A stretch of 64,000 nt of DNA from UBA1447 sp964627535 (lineage in GTDB: Bacteria > Bacillota > Clostridia > Oscillospirales > Acutalibacteraceae): contig CAZVJW010000002.1 in NCBI GenBank assembly GCA_964627535.1, positions 62,001 to 126,000 on the forward strand, in the 5' to 3' direction. Below, in pieces: positions 33,262 through 42,701 of the stretch. The notes beneath the pieces were generated by a model, which did no database searches, was not told the origin of the DNA, and saw only the letters and a list, made by a program, of their open reading frames with translations. Both the position numbers and the translations under genes were made by a program. Every line of letters starts with the position of its first letter. The first letter of the stretch is position 1.

Positions 33262-34194
33262 TCAGACAAGAGAAAATTTTGGTATATATGAAGTTATTTC
33301 ATCTCTCATTCGTTGGGCTTCGGTTCTTGCAGCCATTGCATATTCATGTTCGTCATAACCGGATTTCTTATAAGCACACATTAGTGCGCGTGATGAGTTT
33401 ACAATAGCGCCAAGACCTCTCTTGTCAAAGGCGTATGAAACATCTTTGGCGTTGCCGCCCTGCGCACCATACCCGGGGACAAGGAAAAAAGTTCCCGGCA
33501 TTTGATTTCTTAATTCTTCGAGCTGTTTTGGATATGTAGCACCAACAACAGCGCCAACACCGGAATATCCGTATTTGTTATACAACTCTTTCCCCCATTG
33601 TTCGCACATTTCTCCCATAATGCTGTATATGGTGTTTCCGTTAATCGAAATATCTTGAAGTTCACCTGATGATGGGTTGGATGTCTTGCAAAGAACGAAA
33701 ATACCTTTATCGTATTGTTCGCAAATTTTCAATATCGGCATGATTCCATCACTGCCCAAATAGCCGTTGACGGTTAAAGCATCGGCGCCGAAGGGCTCAA
33801 AACTTTTTCCGTTAACTGAAACATTGCCGAGATATGCTGAGGCGTATGCTTGGATGGTAGTTCCTATATCATTGCGTTTTCCGTCAAGAATAACAAACAT
33901 TCCTTTTTCTTTTGCATATGCTATTGTTTCGCTAAGTGCTTTAATTCCTTGCCAACCATAAAGCTCATAATAGGCGCTTTGCGGCTTTACTGCGGGAACA
34001 ATATCAAACAGCGCATCTATTAAACCTTTATTAAAATTTAAAATGGTATCAGCGGCTGCTTCCAAATTGTTTCCGTGTCTATTGAAAGATGATAATTTAA
34101 TAAAGTCCGGAATAAAATCCAAATTTGGATCTAAACCTGCAACTGTTGGATTTTTTGTTTTTACAATTCTTTCAATTAATCTGTCAAGTGACAT
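33262..34194 (-). CDS. pyrF: Orotidine-5'-phosphate decarboxylase
   Basis: A 310-residue OMP decarboxylase of the longer PyrF subfamily, making UMP. AGLDPNLDFIP near the N-terminus and VILDGKRNDIGTT supply the catalytic Lys/Asp set. VNGYLGSDGI, VGATYPKQL and the phosphate-binding VPGYGAQGG follow. Active-site motifs are all intact, in contrast to the neighbouring carAB. Confidence 0.95.
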   Translation of the reverse strand: MSLDRLIERIVKTKNPTVAGLDPNLDFIPDFIKLSSFNRHGNNLEAAADTILNFNKGLIDALFDIVPAVKPQSAYYELYGWQGIKALSETIAYAKEKGMFVILDGKRNDIGTTIQAYASAYLGNVSVNGKSFEPFGADALTVNGYLGSDGIMPILKICEQYDKGIFVLCKTSNPSSGELQDISINGNTIYSIMGEMCEQWGKELYNKYGYSGVGAVVGATYPKQLEELRNQMPGTFFLVPGYGAQGGNAKDVSYAFDKRGLGAIVNSSRALMCAYKKSGYDEHEYAMAARTEAQRMRDEITSYIPKFSLV

Positions 34195-34204
34195 TTGGAT
34201 ACCT

Positions 34205-35482
34205 TCATTTCTTATCTTTATATATAATTTCGCCTCTGCATATGGTGTATTTAACTTTCCCGCAAAATTCCATACCTTTAAATGGAGAGTTTTTTGATTT
34301 ACCGTGTAATAAATCAGGATTTACAATCCATCGTTCTTCAGCATTAAAAATAACAATATCGGCAGATTTTCCAATATTTAAGCTGCCTGCAACAATACCG
34401 AGAATCTGTGCAGGCATAGTACTCATCATATAAATGAGTTTAGACATACTTATGCAGCCGCTATTAACTAAATTGGTTATCCCGGCGGCCAGTGAAGTTT
34501 CAAGTCCGATAACACCATTTGGCGCTTCAAGAAAACATTTTTTCTCTTCACGAGAATGTGGCGCATGGTCCGTGGCGATAACATCAATAGTACCGTTAAT
34601 TATTGCACGAATAATAGCTTTTCTATCCAGCTCTGATCTTAATGGCGGGTTCATTTTATAGTCAGCATCCCGATGAAGCAGCATTTCGTCATTGAATGAA
34701 AAATACTGCGGACATGTTTCCGCTGTTACCTTAATACCGATATGTTTAGCAAGTTTTATGAGTTCAACAGCATCAGCGGTGCTTACATGGCATATGTGTA
34801 CACAAGCGTTCAAAGTTTTTGCCAGTGCTATTTCCCTTGAAATTCCAACATTTTCCGATGAAGAAGGGATTCCGGCAACACCAAGAATTTCCGAAACGGC
34901 CCCCTCGTTTATTATCCCGCCCTCTGAAAGACTTTTTTCTTCGCAATGGGCTAAAATATTTACATCGTTCAATATGGACTGCTTAAGTGCATCTGACATT
35001 AGTTTTGCAGTCGAAACAGGCATACCGTCATCTGAAAAAGCAACTGCTCCTGAATCTTTCAACAGTTTAAAATTTGTAACTTCGATTCCTCGTAAACCTT
35101 TTGTTATTGCGCCGACAGGTAAAACCTTTACTTTTGATTTGTAGGATTTATCAAGAATATAACGAATTGTGTCGACATTGTCAGCGACAGGGTTTGTGTT
35201 TGGCATTGCGGCAACTGTTGTTACTCCGCCTGCAGCCGCACACTCACCAACTGTAATGATATCATCTTTATATGTGAATCCGGGATCACGCATATGAACA
35301 TGCATATCAACAAGGCCGGGAGCGGCAACAAGACCGGTAGCATCAATAACATAATCGGAGTCTAATAAAATATTTTTACCTATTGCCAATATCAAGCCGT
35401 CATTAATAAAAATATCTCCGATTTGATCGATTTCTCGGCCGGGGTCAATTATTCTTGCATTCTTAATTATAATCTTGCTCAT
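34205..35482 (-). CDS. pyrC: Dihydroorotase
   Basis: A 425-residue class I dihydroorotase closing carbamoyl aspartate to dihydroorotate. DMHVHMRDPGFTYK has the zinc HxH and substrate Arg. AHCEEKSL and CHVSTADAVEL supply metal histidines, and IATDHAPHSREEK the catalytic Asp. I start at the ATG at 35482 (MSKIIIKNARI), with GGAG 9 bp upstream, rather than at the frame opening at 35527. It is the first gene of the pyr cluster, 51 bp after the penicillin-binding protein gene. Confidence 0.95.
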   Translation of the reverse strand: MSKIIIKNARIIDPGREIDQIGDIFINDGLILAIGKNILLDSDYVIDATGLVAAPGLVDMHVHMRDPGFTYKDDIITVGECAAAGGVTTVAAMPNTNPVADNVDTIRYILDKSYKSKVKVLPVGAITKGLRGIEVTNFKLLKDSGAVAFSDDGMPVSTAKLMSDALKQSILNDVNILAHCEEKSLSEGGIINEGAVSEILGVAGIPSSSENVGISREIALAKTLNACVHICHVSTADAVELIKLAKHIGIKVTAETCPQYFSFNDEMLLHRDADYKMNPPLRSELDRKAIIRAIINGTIDVIATDHAPHSREEKKCFLEAPNGVIGLETSLAAGITNLVNSGCISMSKLIYMMSTMPAQILGIVAGSLNIGKSADIVIFNAEERWIVNPDLLHGKSKNSPFKGMEFCGKVKYTICRGEIIYKDKK

Positions 35483-35533
35483 AAATAACAGCTCCATATC
35501 ATGCAAACTATGCTGTAATTGAATCAAATTTTA

Positions 35534-37729
35534 TTATTCATCGGGGAAGATTTGGTTAATTATATTATCAAGCACATTGGATGCGGTAGAAGACAATGAA
35601 CCGGAGCAGGTAGTGCATACGCCGGGTAAATTGCTTATTTTATACCAACCCATCTTCGTTGATTTGCAATTGTCACTTGCCAAAAGACCGGACACCGTGC
35701 AGTAACTCTTTTGAACAGTAAGACCGCTTTTTTCAAATATTTTGGGTTCAAGGTCTTTATGAATGCGGTCATAAACCGCAATTAATATTTTCCCGGCCGG
35801 ATTTGTACCGGGTGCAATTGTTTTTGGCTTATCATATCCATACCAGACAGCACTGACATAATAAGGGGTTCCACCGCAAGTCCATCTGTCGTTGTCCTCA
35901 TCAGTAGTACCGGTTTTAGCCATTATTTGAAATTTTCTGACATTGCTTCCTGTACCAAAACCGGAGGTATCAACTGTTTGCAGCAATTCGCACATGATAT
36001 CTGCTGTTTCCGGTTTAATAATTTGTTCACCAACCGGTTTTGTTTCGAGTAATACTTCTTTTCCTTCATTGTCGGTCACCTTATAATAACAATAAGGTTT
36101 ATAATATTTACCACCGTTACCGAAGGAAGCATAGGCAGCAGTCATCTCAAGTGATGTTACACCTTTTGTTAAGGCTCCAACAGCCATTGGTGCGGCGTAT
36201 GGGTCATTTTCGGCATCCAGTGTTGATATATGGAATTTGTTTTGCAAATAATCCATACAAGTCTTTGGGGTAAGTTTATCAACAACTATTCTTGCGGCAA
36301 CGGTATTAAGAGACTTTTGAATTGCTGTTTGCACAGTAACATTGGAACCTGAGCCAAAAGTACCACTTTGATTTTTCGGCCACATAGCCATGCCTTTATA
36401 TGGAAAACCGGAATCGAGTATCATGGTTGACCAATTGATATAATTCATTTCAATCGCCGGGCCATATGTTGCAAGGGGTTTAATTGAGGAACCTGGTTGG
36501 CGCGGGGAATCAGCAGCTCTGTTTAAACACCGGTTACCAATTTTCGTTCCTGCTTTACCTATAATACCTACAACTCTGCCTTCATAATTCATAACTGTCA
36601 TGGCAGATTGTACGGCAGGATTATCTGCAGTATCGCTTTCTTTTGGGAATGTTATACGGTTATAATAAATATCTTCAAGTGCGTTTTGAACATCAATGTC
36701 CTCAGCTGCATAAATTTTAAGACCGCCATAATATATTTTTTGAGTTGCTTGCTGGACTGTATAACCGTATTTTGCTGACAAATCTGCAATTACATTGTCT
36801 ATAACAAAATCAACATAAAAACTTTGAACATCAGTAGTTTCTGCTACAGGTGTATTATCGCTTGCCGTAGGGACATAGTCCGGACTATTGGTAAAGATCA
36901 ATTTAAAATTTAAAGCCTCATTGTATTCGTCATTACTTATTACCCCTTGAGATAACATTTCACTTAAACAGTATTTTTGCCGATCATTGTTATTTTCGGG
37001 GTTGTTCAAGGGATCATAGGAGTAGGGGGCTTTTGTTATAGCTGCAATTGATGCACATTCCGCGAGGTTAAGATTGCCGACATCCTTGCCAAAATATTTT
37101 TCAGCAGCAGTTCTGACTCCGTAACAACCACTGCCAAGAGATACGGTGTTAAGATAAGCTTCAAGGATTTTATCTTTTGAATAATTATTCTCCAGGTTTA
37201 ACGCTGAGAGTATTTCATTAAATTTTCTTATTACCGTAACATCGTTCTCTCCTGTTAAGTTCTTAATTAGCTGTTGGGTGATGGTTGAAGCTCCCTGATC
37301 GAAATTGTATTTTGTTATTACCCCGATAAATCTATACCAATCAACACCTTTGTGCTCATAAAACCGTTTATCTTCAAGAGAAACAAATGCCTTCGATAAA
37401 TTTGGAGATATGTCTTCAAGATTAGCCCAAACGCGATTCTCTTCACCATGAAGTGTAGCCAGCGTAACTTCTTTACCGTCCTTATCAGATGCATAAATAA
37501 AGGATGTCAGGCTTTGATCTTTTTTGTAATCGGCCAAATTAATGGCAACATCGCCATTTGTGAATGAAATGATATGGTTTGTGACATATCCGAAAACAAC
37601 AATGGATGTTAAAACAAAAACCATGAGTAAAGAAAATATTAAAGTAAAAATCCTTTTTGATTTAACTGTTCTTTTTTTCTTAATACTTTTTTTGTCGATG
37701 TTATTTGATGCTTTATAATTCATTTTCAT
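35534..37729 (-). CDS. Class A penicillin-binding protein (PBP1A-like)
   Basis: A 731-residue bifunctional peptidoglycan synthase. After a basic cytoplasmic tail and one membrane anchor (IFTLIFSLLMVFVLTSIVVFGY) comes the GT51 transglycosylase domain (SLEDKRFYEHKGVDW with catalytic Glu, GASTITQQLIKN). The transpeptidase domain has the SxxK serine in RQPGSSIKPLATY, SLN in QKSLNTVAA and KTG in AKTGTTDEDNDRW. The C-terminus has a cysteine-containing tail. It has a strong promoter and GGAGG site. Confidence 0.95.
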   Translation of the reverse strand: MKMNYKASNNIDKKSIKKKRTVKSKRIFTLIFSLLMVFVLTSIVVFGYVTNHIISFTNGDVAINLADYKKDQSLTSFIYASDKDGKEVTLATLHGEENRVWANLEDISPNLSKAFVSLEDKRFYEHKGVDWYRFIGVITKYNFDQGASTITQQLIKNLTGENDVTVIRKFNEILSALNLENNYSKDKILEAYLNTVSLGSGCYGVRTAAEKYFGKDVGNLNLAECASIAAITKAPYSYDPLNNPENNNDRQKYCLSEMLSQGVISNDEYNEALNFKLIFTNSPDYVPTASDNTPVAETTDVQSFYVDFVIDNVIADLSAKYGYTVQQATQKIYYGGLKIYAAEDIDVQNALEDIYYNRITFPKESDTADNPAVQSAMTVMNYEGRVVGIIGKAGTKIGNRCLNRAADSPRQPGSSIKPLATYGPAIEMNYINWSTMILDSGFPYKGMAMWPKNQSGTFGSGSNVTVQTAIQKSLNTVAARIVVDKLTPKTCMDYLQNKFHISTLDAENDPYAAPMAVGALTKGVTSLEMTAAYASFGNGGKYYKPYCYYKVTDNEGKEVLLETKPVGEQIIKPETADIMCELLQTVDTSGFGTGSNVRKFQIMAKTGTTDEDNDRWTCGGTPYYVSAVWYGYDKPKTIAPGTNPAGKILIAVYDRIHKDLEPKIFEKSGLTVQKSYCTVSGLLASDNCKSTKMGWYKISNLPGVCTTCSGSLSSTASNVLDNIINQIFPDE

Positions 37730-37750
37730 ATTGCCTCCTTAAATCATTTT

Positions 37751-37779
37751 ATTATACCACAATTTCAAATAATTGTTAA
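37751..37779 (-). promoter_or_regulatory. Promoter of the class A PBP gene
   Basis: On the - strand, TTAACA (-35, 37774-37779), a 17 bp spacer and TATAAT (-10, 37751-37756) lie about 22 bp before the ATG. Confidence 0.7.
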
Positions 37780-37852
37780 ACAATTATTAAAATTCTGTAA
37801 TAAAACAATTAAACCGATAATCAAAACATATCATTATAAATTATGAATATCG

Positions 37853-37884
37853 ATTTTGGGCACACTTTATGTGTGCCCAAAAAT
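37853..37884 (-). terminator. Terminator of the Gfo/Idh/MocA operon
   Basis: TTTTGGGCACAC and GTGTGCCCAAAA arms with a TTTAT loop give a strong hairpin, with T/A-rich flanks, just after the oxidoreductase stop. Confidence 0.85.
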
Positions 37885-37908
37885 CAATATTAAAATATTA
37901 TACAATAT

Positions 37909-39015
37909 TTAATCAAGAATACCTTTAATTACATTCATTGGCATAGGTTCCGGCCGCTTACAAGAAGATTGCAACAAATAATGTGTGCCAGTGGCAGAAC
38001 TTACCCCGAAACCAAGCATAATGTCAAGGACATGATATCCGAGATCGCTGCTTGCTCTATGTTTTCTGCCGGTACGAAGAGACATAGCCATATCGGCAAC
38101 GGCCACTCCTCTATAATTATCGCTATAGGGGTGCGTCAGAGGCAACTCGTAAAACTCTCCGTCTTTACGCTGTAAACGAACGGGGCCGCCAAAACCGTTA
38201 GGATCAGGTACTTGCATTGTGCCTTCGGTACCATATATCTCAATATTTGGATGATCGCTTTTCCACATGTCAAATGACATTATTATTGAACCGACAGCAC
38301 CGTTTTCAAATTCCATTATACCGTTTACATGTGTATCAACTTCAACAGGAATTACTTTACCGTATTTTTTCTCGCTTGTTATCGTACGAGTCTTAAACAT
38401 TCTGTGAGATGTTCCGGTAAGTTTTTTTACCGGCCCTAAAAGATTTACAAGAGCAGTGACATAATATGGACCCATATCAAGCATTGGGCCGCCACCTTGC
38501 TCATAGTAAAACTCGGGATCAGGATGCCAGGTCTCATGACCGTGACCGGTCATATATGCCGCGGCACCGATGGGCGTTCCTATATAACCGTCATCAAGCA
38601 ATTTTCGGCAAGTCTGAATTCCAGCGCCCATGAATGTGTCAGGTGCAACACCGACAAGCAATCCCTTTTCTTTGCCAAGATCAAAAAGCTCTTTAGCGTC
38701 TTTCAGTGAAACAGACATAGGTTTTTCACTATGTGTGTTTTTCCCATATCGCAAAGCCTCTACAGCCACACCGTAATGCTGTTTTGGAGTTGTTAAATTT
38801 AATACGATTTCTATTTCATCATCTTTAAACATGTCATACATGTTCTCATAAATAACAGGAATCCCCCATTTTTCCGCAGCGGACGCAGAACGTTCAGGGA
38901 TTAAATCACAAACTCCTTTAACTTGAACAATTTCATTAAAAACAGTTGTTAAATTTTTTAAATAAATAGGGCTGATATTTCCGTTTCCAATAATGCCAAC
39001 AACTACTTTATCCAT
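37909..39015 (-). CDS. Gfo/Idh/MocA-family oxidoreductase
   Basis: A 368-residue NAD(P)-dependent sugar or inositol dehydrogenase-like protein. VVGIIGNGNISPIYLKNL is the Rossmann nucleotide motif, HSEKPMSVSLKDAKEL carries the EKP lysine motif, and the C-terminal half has the substrate-binding beta-sheet domain with MTGHGHETWHPDPEFYYEQGGGPMLDMGPYY. It pairs with the upstream ThuA-like gene, a common combination in carbohydrate catabolic clusters. The substrate cannot be read from the sequence. Confidence 0.88.
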   Translation of the reverse strand: MDKVVVGIIGNGNISPIYLKNLTTVFNEIVQVKGVCDLIPERSASAAEKWGIPVIYENMYDMFKDDEIEIVLNLTTPKQHYGVAVEALRYGKNTHSEKPMSVSLKDAKELFDLGKEKGLLVGVAPDTFMGAGIQTCRKLLDDGYIGTPIGAAAYMTGHGHETWHPDPEFYYEQGGGPMLDMGPYYVTALVNLLGPVKKLTGTSHRMFKTRTITSEKKYGKVIPVEVDTHVNGIMEFENGAVGSIIMSFDMWKSDHPNIEIYGTEGTMQVPDPNGFGGPVRLQRKDGEFYELPLTHPYSDNYRGVAVADMAMSLRTGRKHRASSDLGYHVLDIMLGFGVSSATGTHYLLQSSCKRPEPMPMNVIKGILD

Positions 39016-39053
39016 AACTATACTCCTTAAAAATGATTAATTTATTATATGTT

Positions 39054-39782
39054 TTAATATATTTTTGCTTTGCTTTCGAAAACACTTGAATCAAGTTTTC
39101 TTTCAATTGCGATATCTCTACCCTCAATTGCCCATAACATTCCTCTTCTCATCAATTCCTGAGAAGCCGGTGCATCTTCGAAGACAATGTCGGTATGGCC
39201 GAGTGAATTATAAAATACTCTGCCGTGACCCCACTTTTTTGTCCAAACAACAGGCATATCAATAGGTTTGTTAGAGCTATGATAATATGTTTCCAACGGG
39301 AAACGGGTAGTTGCGAGAACATCGACTGCCGGGTCAACATGTAAATAATACTGCTCGCTAAAAACTTCGAAATCATCTATACCTTCAACAATAGGGCTGG
39401 ATGAGTTTTTAACAAGATTTACTTTATAATTTATCATACCGCCGGGATGAGAAATCCAGTTGCCTCCCGTAATGAACTGCCATTCGGTATTTTCTCTGAA
39501 AGAGTCACACATACCGCCATGGTTGCCAGCTATGCCAACACCTGAAGCTACAGCCTTACTGACATTTTTACATAATTCACCGCTCAAATTTCCTCCAGTC
39601 CAAATTGGAACTATTAAGTGTAAATTCATAAGAAATTCGAAATCAGAATATGTTTCAAGTGTTTGCGAAAGCGTAACATGTAAACCCTCGTTTTCAAGAA
39701 TACATTTAAAACGATTAGCAACTAATTCCGGCTCATGTCCATCCCAGCCCCCGTAAACAATAAGTGCTTTCTTCTTGCTCAT
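39054..39782 (-). CDS. ThuA-like (trehalose utilization) domain protein
   Basis: A 242-residue ThuA-like protein with a class I glutamine-amidotransferase-like fold. It begins KALIVYGGWDGHEPELVANRF and contains the conserved GIAGNHGGMCDSF, HPGGMINYKV, EQYYLHVDPAVDVLATT and GHGRVFYNSLGH blocks. The family is linked to disaccharide or glycan metabolism, often as a 3-keto-sugar pathway partner of MocA oxidoreductases. The two genes form an operon inside a run of housekeeping genes. Confidence 0.85.
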   Translation of the reverse strand: MSKKKALIVYGGWDGHEPELVANRFKCILENEGLHVTLSQTLETYSDFEFLMNLHLIVPIWTGGNLSGELCKNVSKAVASGVGIAGNHGGMCDSFRENTEWQFITGGNWISHPGGMINYKVNLVKNSSSPIVEGIDDFEVFSEQYYLHVDPAVDVLATTRFPLETYYHSSNKPIDMPVVWTKKWGHGRVFYNSLGHTDIVFEDAPASQELMRRGMLWAIEGRDIAIERKLDSSVFESKAKIY

Positions 39783-40009
39783 TAATTAACCTCCGATTTA
39801 TTATAATTATATTTCGATAGATAACAAAAGCTAAATGTATAAAATAATTATACAACAGGTGAAATAGGCAGTCAATCATTTAAATTATATGTAATTTAAA
39901 ATTACAAATAAACAGGTCGATATGCAAAAATCCAAATAAAACTTGGAAGATGTTAATATTTCATAATTGATTATCATTTTGCATTTATTTATATCAAGAA
40001 ATAAATTTT

Positions 40010-40037
40010 AAAAAGCCTCGCCGAAGCGAGGCTTTTT
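40010..40037 (-). terminator. Terminator after secG
   Basis: A 12 bp stem AAAAAGCCTCGC / GCGAGGCTTTTT with a CGAA tetraloop is a textbook intrinsic terminator for the leftward secG transcript. Confidence 0.92.
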
Positions 40038-40046
40038 AAAATTTAG

Positions 40047-40298
40047 TTAATTAAAGAAAAGCAGAAGAAGTGTAGTTGCAAGAGAAAGAATAAAAAAAGA
40101 AATAGCTATGTATTTTGTCCATTTTACCAATTTTTGTTCAACAGTACGTCCTTTGTTTTTTCCAAAAAATGTTTCAGCTCCGCCTGCTATAGCACCTGAT
40201 AAACCTGCTGTTTTACTTTCTTGCAGAAGTACAACTACCACAATGAGAATGGAAAGAATTATTAAAAGAATTCCAAGTGCAATTTCCATAGGTGTCAT
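40047..40298 (-). CDS. secG: Preprotein translocase subunit SecG
   Basis: An 83-residue SecG with two membrane helices: IALGILLIILSILIVVVVLLQ and WTKYIAISFFILSLATTLLLLFF. Between them is the family loop ESKTAGLSGAIAGGAETFFGKNKG. It assists the SecYEG channel. GGAGG lies 8 bp before the first ATG, which settles the start. Confidence 0.95.
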   Translation of the reverse strand: MTPMEIALGILLIILSILIVVVVLLQESKTAGLSGAIAGGAETFFGKNKGRTVEQKLVKWTKYIAISFFILSLATTLLLLFFN

Positions 40299-40408
40299 GA
40301 ATCAAACCTCCAAGATTTAATGTACTGGCGTAGTTTAACATATTTATTTAAAAAATGCAAGCGAAAATTTAAGTAAATACAAATATAGAGTAATTGATGT
40401 GTTGGTTT

Positions 40409-42658
40409 CTATTCATCGGAAGAAAGTAACAGCTGCTCTCCCTGATCTTCAGAGCAAAGACGAACTCCTGCCGCAGGTAAATTTTTCGTTTTATACCGCC
40501 CCGGTTTAACAAACTCTCCTTCAATATATTCCCTGACAGTTTCAATGTATTGACCCTTTTTAAGTGACATGATAGTAATACCTGCAGTGTCTTTGGTTGT
40601 TTTGGGTGAAACTGAACCTGTATTAAATAAAAGAATCTTTCCTGCTGATGATTTAATGATCATTTGACAATCAGCAGAAATATATTTAAATTCGACCAAC
40701 TGCGACTTTGACGAATATGCATTAATGAGTTTCTTTCGGTTGGTTTTTGTTTGATATGAAATCATATCAACTTTTGCAACTTTGCCGTTTTCAAAGAAAA
40801 AAAGCATATATCCTGAATAATCGGACGTAACAGCCATATATTTTGCGGTTTCTCCCGGTTCCATTTCCAACTTTGCAGGGATGTAATCACCTAACAAACT
40901 TACTTTTGTGTCTTCAAATTCATAAACCTTTGCTTTATAAACCTGAAATTTATTAGTAAAAAATAAAAGGTCCTTATTATTAGATGATTCGGTTGAAATA
41001 TATAAAATGTCTCCGTCTTTTAATTTATGATCACCGCTCATTCGAAGCGACTGTGATGTAACTTTTTTAAAATAACCTTCTCTTGTAAAAAATAAATTAA
41101 CTGGATAGTCCGGTATTTCATCAAGTGGTTCATCATCGTATGAATCGGCAGTATATATAATTTCGCTGCGGCGCGGCTTGCTATACTTTTGAATTACATT
41201 GCTCAGCTCGAATATTATGATTTTTTTAACTTTATTTTTACTTGAAAGTATACTCTCCATTTCAATTATATCATTTTCAAGTTTTTCGATATCCTGTGTA
41301 CGTTTTAAAATATATTCACGGTTAAGATGCCTCAATTTAATTTCAGCAACAAACTCAGCCTGCAATTCATCAATCATGAAGCCTATCATTAGGTTTGGAA
41401 CAACTTCACTTTCTTCGGCAGTATTGCGTACAATTTTAATTGCCTTATCAATATCAAGTAAAATTTTTGCGAGTCCATATAAAAGATGAAGTTTTTCCTG
41501 AGATCTTTTTAAATCAAAAGACACTCTTCTTCGAACACATTCTGTACGAAAGGATATCCATTCAGTCAACAATTCAGAAATACCCAAAACCCTGGGAGAG
41601 CCCCCGATGAGTACGTTGAAATTACAAGAAAAAGTATCTTCAAGAGTCGTTATTTTGAAAAGTCGCTGCATGAGTTTTTCCGCATCGACTCCCCTCTTTA
41701 TGTCAATGGTAATTTTAAGTCCGCTTTTATCGGTTTCATCACGCACATCGTTGATTTCTCTTATTGCACCGGTTTTAATTCGTTCAATAATCTTATCAAT
41801 AATAGCTTCAGCAGTTGTTGTGGGTGGAATTTCAGTTATATCTATGCAATTATTTTTCATGTCATAATTGTACTTTGACCTGACTCTGATTCCTCCCCTG
41901 CCGGTGTTGTATATTTCTTCAATTATCTCTCTGTTATAGATTATTTGAGCTCCTCCGATAAAATCCGGTGCTTTGAGTGTATCTGCAACATGATGTTCGG
42001 GATCATTTATCAACTGAATTGTTGTTTCGCATACTTCTGTAAGATTAAATGAACATATTGAACTAGCCATTCCTACAGCTATGCCGGTATTTGCGTTTAC
42101 AAGAACTGAGGGAAAAGTAACTGGCAGAAGTGTCGGTTCTTTCATGGTATTATCATAGTTATCAACAAAATCAACAGTGTCTCTGTCAATGTCTCTGAAC
42201 AGTTCCGCGCAAATAACGTCAAGTTTTGCTTCGGTATATCTTGAAGCAGCCCACATCATATCCCTTGAATATGCTTTACCGAAATTTCCTTTTGAATCAA
42301 CATAAGGGTGTAATAGTGCCTCATATCCTTTTGAAAGCCTTACCATAGTGTCATATATTGCCGCATCACCATGTGGATTTAACTGCATAGTACGGCCTAC
42401 AATATTTGCCGATTTTGAACGTGTTCCGCCAAGTAAACCCATTTTATACATTGTGTACAATATTTTTCTGTGCGAGGGTTTGAAGCCATCGATTTCCGGT
42501 ATCGCTCTTGACATTATGATACTCATCGCGTATGGCATAAAATTTGTTTCAAGCGTATCGGTTATAAGTTGATTTACAATAGTACCCGCACCAATAATAT
42601 GGGCATTGGTATTGATTTGTTCGCCTTGATTAACATTATTTTTCTTTTTACTCGCCAT
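40409..42658 (-). CDS. Type IIA topoisomerase subunit A (ParC/GyrA-like)
   Basis: A 749-residue DNA-cleaving subunit. The breakage-reunion domain has FKPSHRKILYTMYKMG, the catalytic Tyr in AASRYTEAKL and GIAVGMASSICSFNL. A coiled-coil gate (near residues 430-480) and a short divergent beta-pinwheel-like C-terminus follow, with no clear GyrA-box, which favours a topoisomerase IV-like role. It is more diverged than standard GyrA/ParC. It is transcribed with the adjacent subunit B, so this is a complete second-type enzyme, probably decatenating near the terminus. Confidence 0.88.
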   Translation of the reverse strand: MASKKKNNVNQGEQINTNAHIIGAGTIVNQLITDTLETNFMPYAMSIIMSRAIPEIDGFKPSHRKILYTMYKMGLLGGTRSKSANIVGRTMQLNPHGDAAIYDTMVRLSKGYEALLHPYVDSKGNFGKAYSRDMMWAASRYTEAKLDVICAELFRDIDRDTVDFVDNYDNTMKEPTLLPVTFPSVLVNANTGIAVGMASSICSFNLTEVCETTIQLINDPEHHVADTLKAPDFIGGAQIIYNREIIEEIYNTGRGGIRVRSKYNYDMKNNCIDITEIPPTTTAEAIIDKIIERIKTGAIREINDVRDETDKSGLKITIDIKRGVDAEKLMQRLFKITTLEDTFSCNFNVLIGGSPRVLGISELLTEWISFRTECVRRRVSFDLKRSQEKLHLLYGLAKILLDIDKAIKIVRNTAEESEVVPNLMIGFMIDELQAEFVAEIKLRHLNREYILKRTQDIEKLENDIIEMESILSSKNKVKKIIIFELSNVIQKYSKPRRSEIIYTADSYDDEPLDEIPDYPVNLFFTREGYFKKVTSQSLRMSGDHKLKDGDILYISTESSNNKDLLFFTNKFQVYKAKVYEFEDTKVSLLGDYIPAKLEMEPGETAKYMAVTSDYSGYMLFFFENGKVAKVDMISYQTKTNRKKLINAYSSKSQLVEFKYISADCQMIIKSSAGKILLFNTGSVSPKTTKDTAGITIMSLKKGQYIETVREYIEGEFVKPGRYKTKNLPAAGVRLCSEDQGEQLLLSSDE

Positions 42659-42701
42659 TTTATTCTCCTAAAAATTATATATCGAGACATAAATACTATA
42701 T

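Noticed and set aside
35483..35533. PyrR attenuator upstream of pyrC
   Set aside because: Only about 50 bp separate pyrC from the penicillin-binding protein gene, with no hairpin pair.
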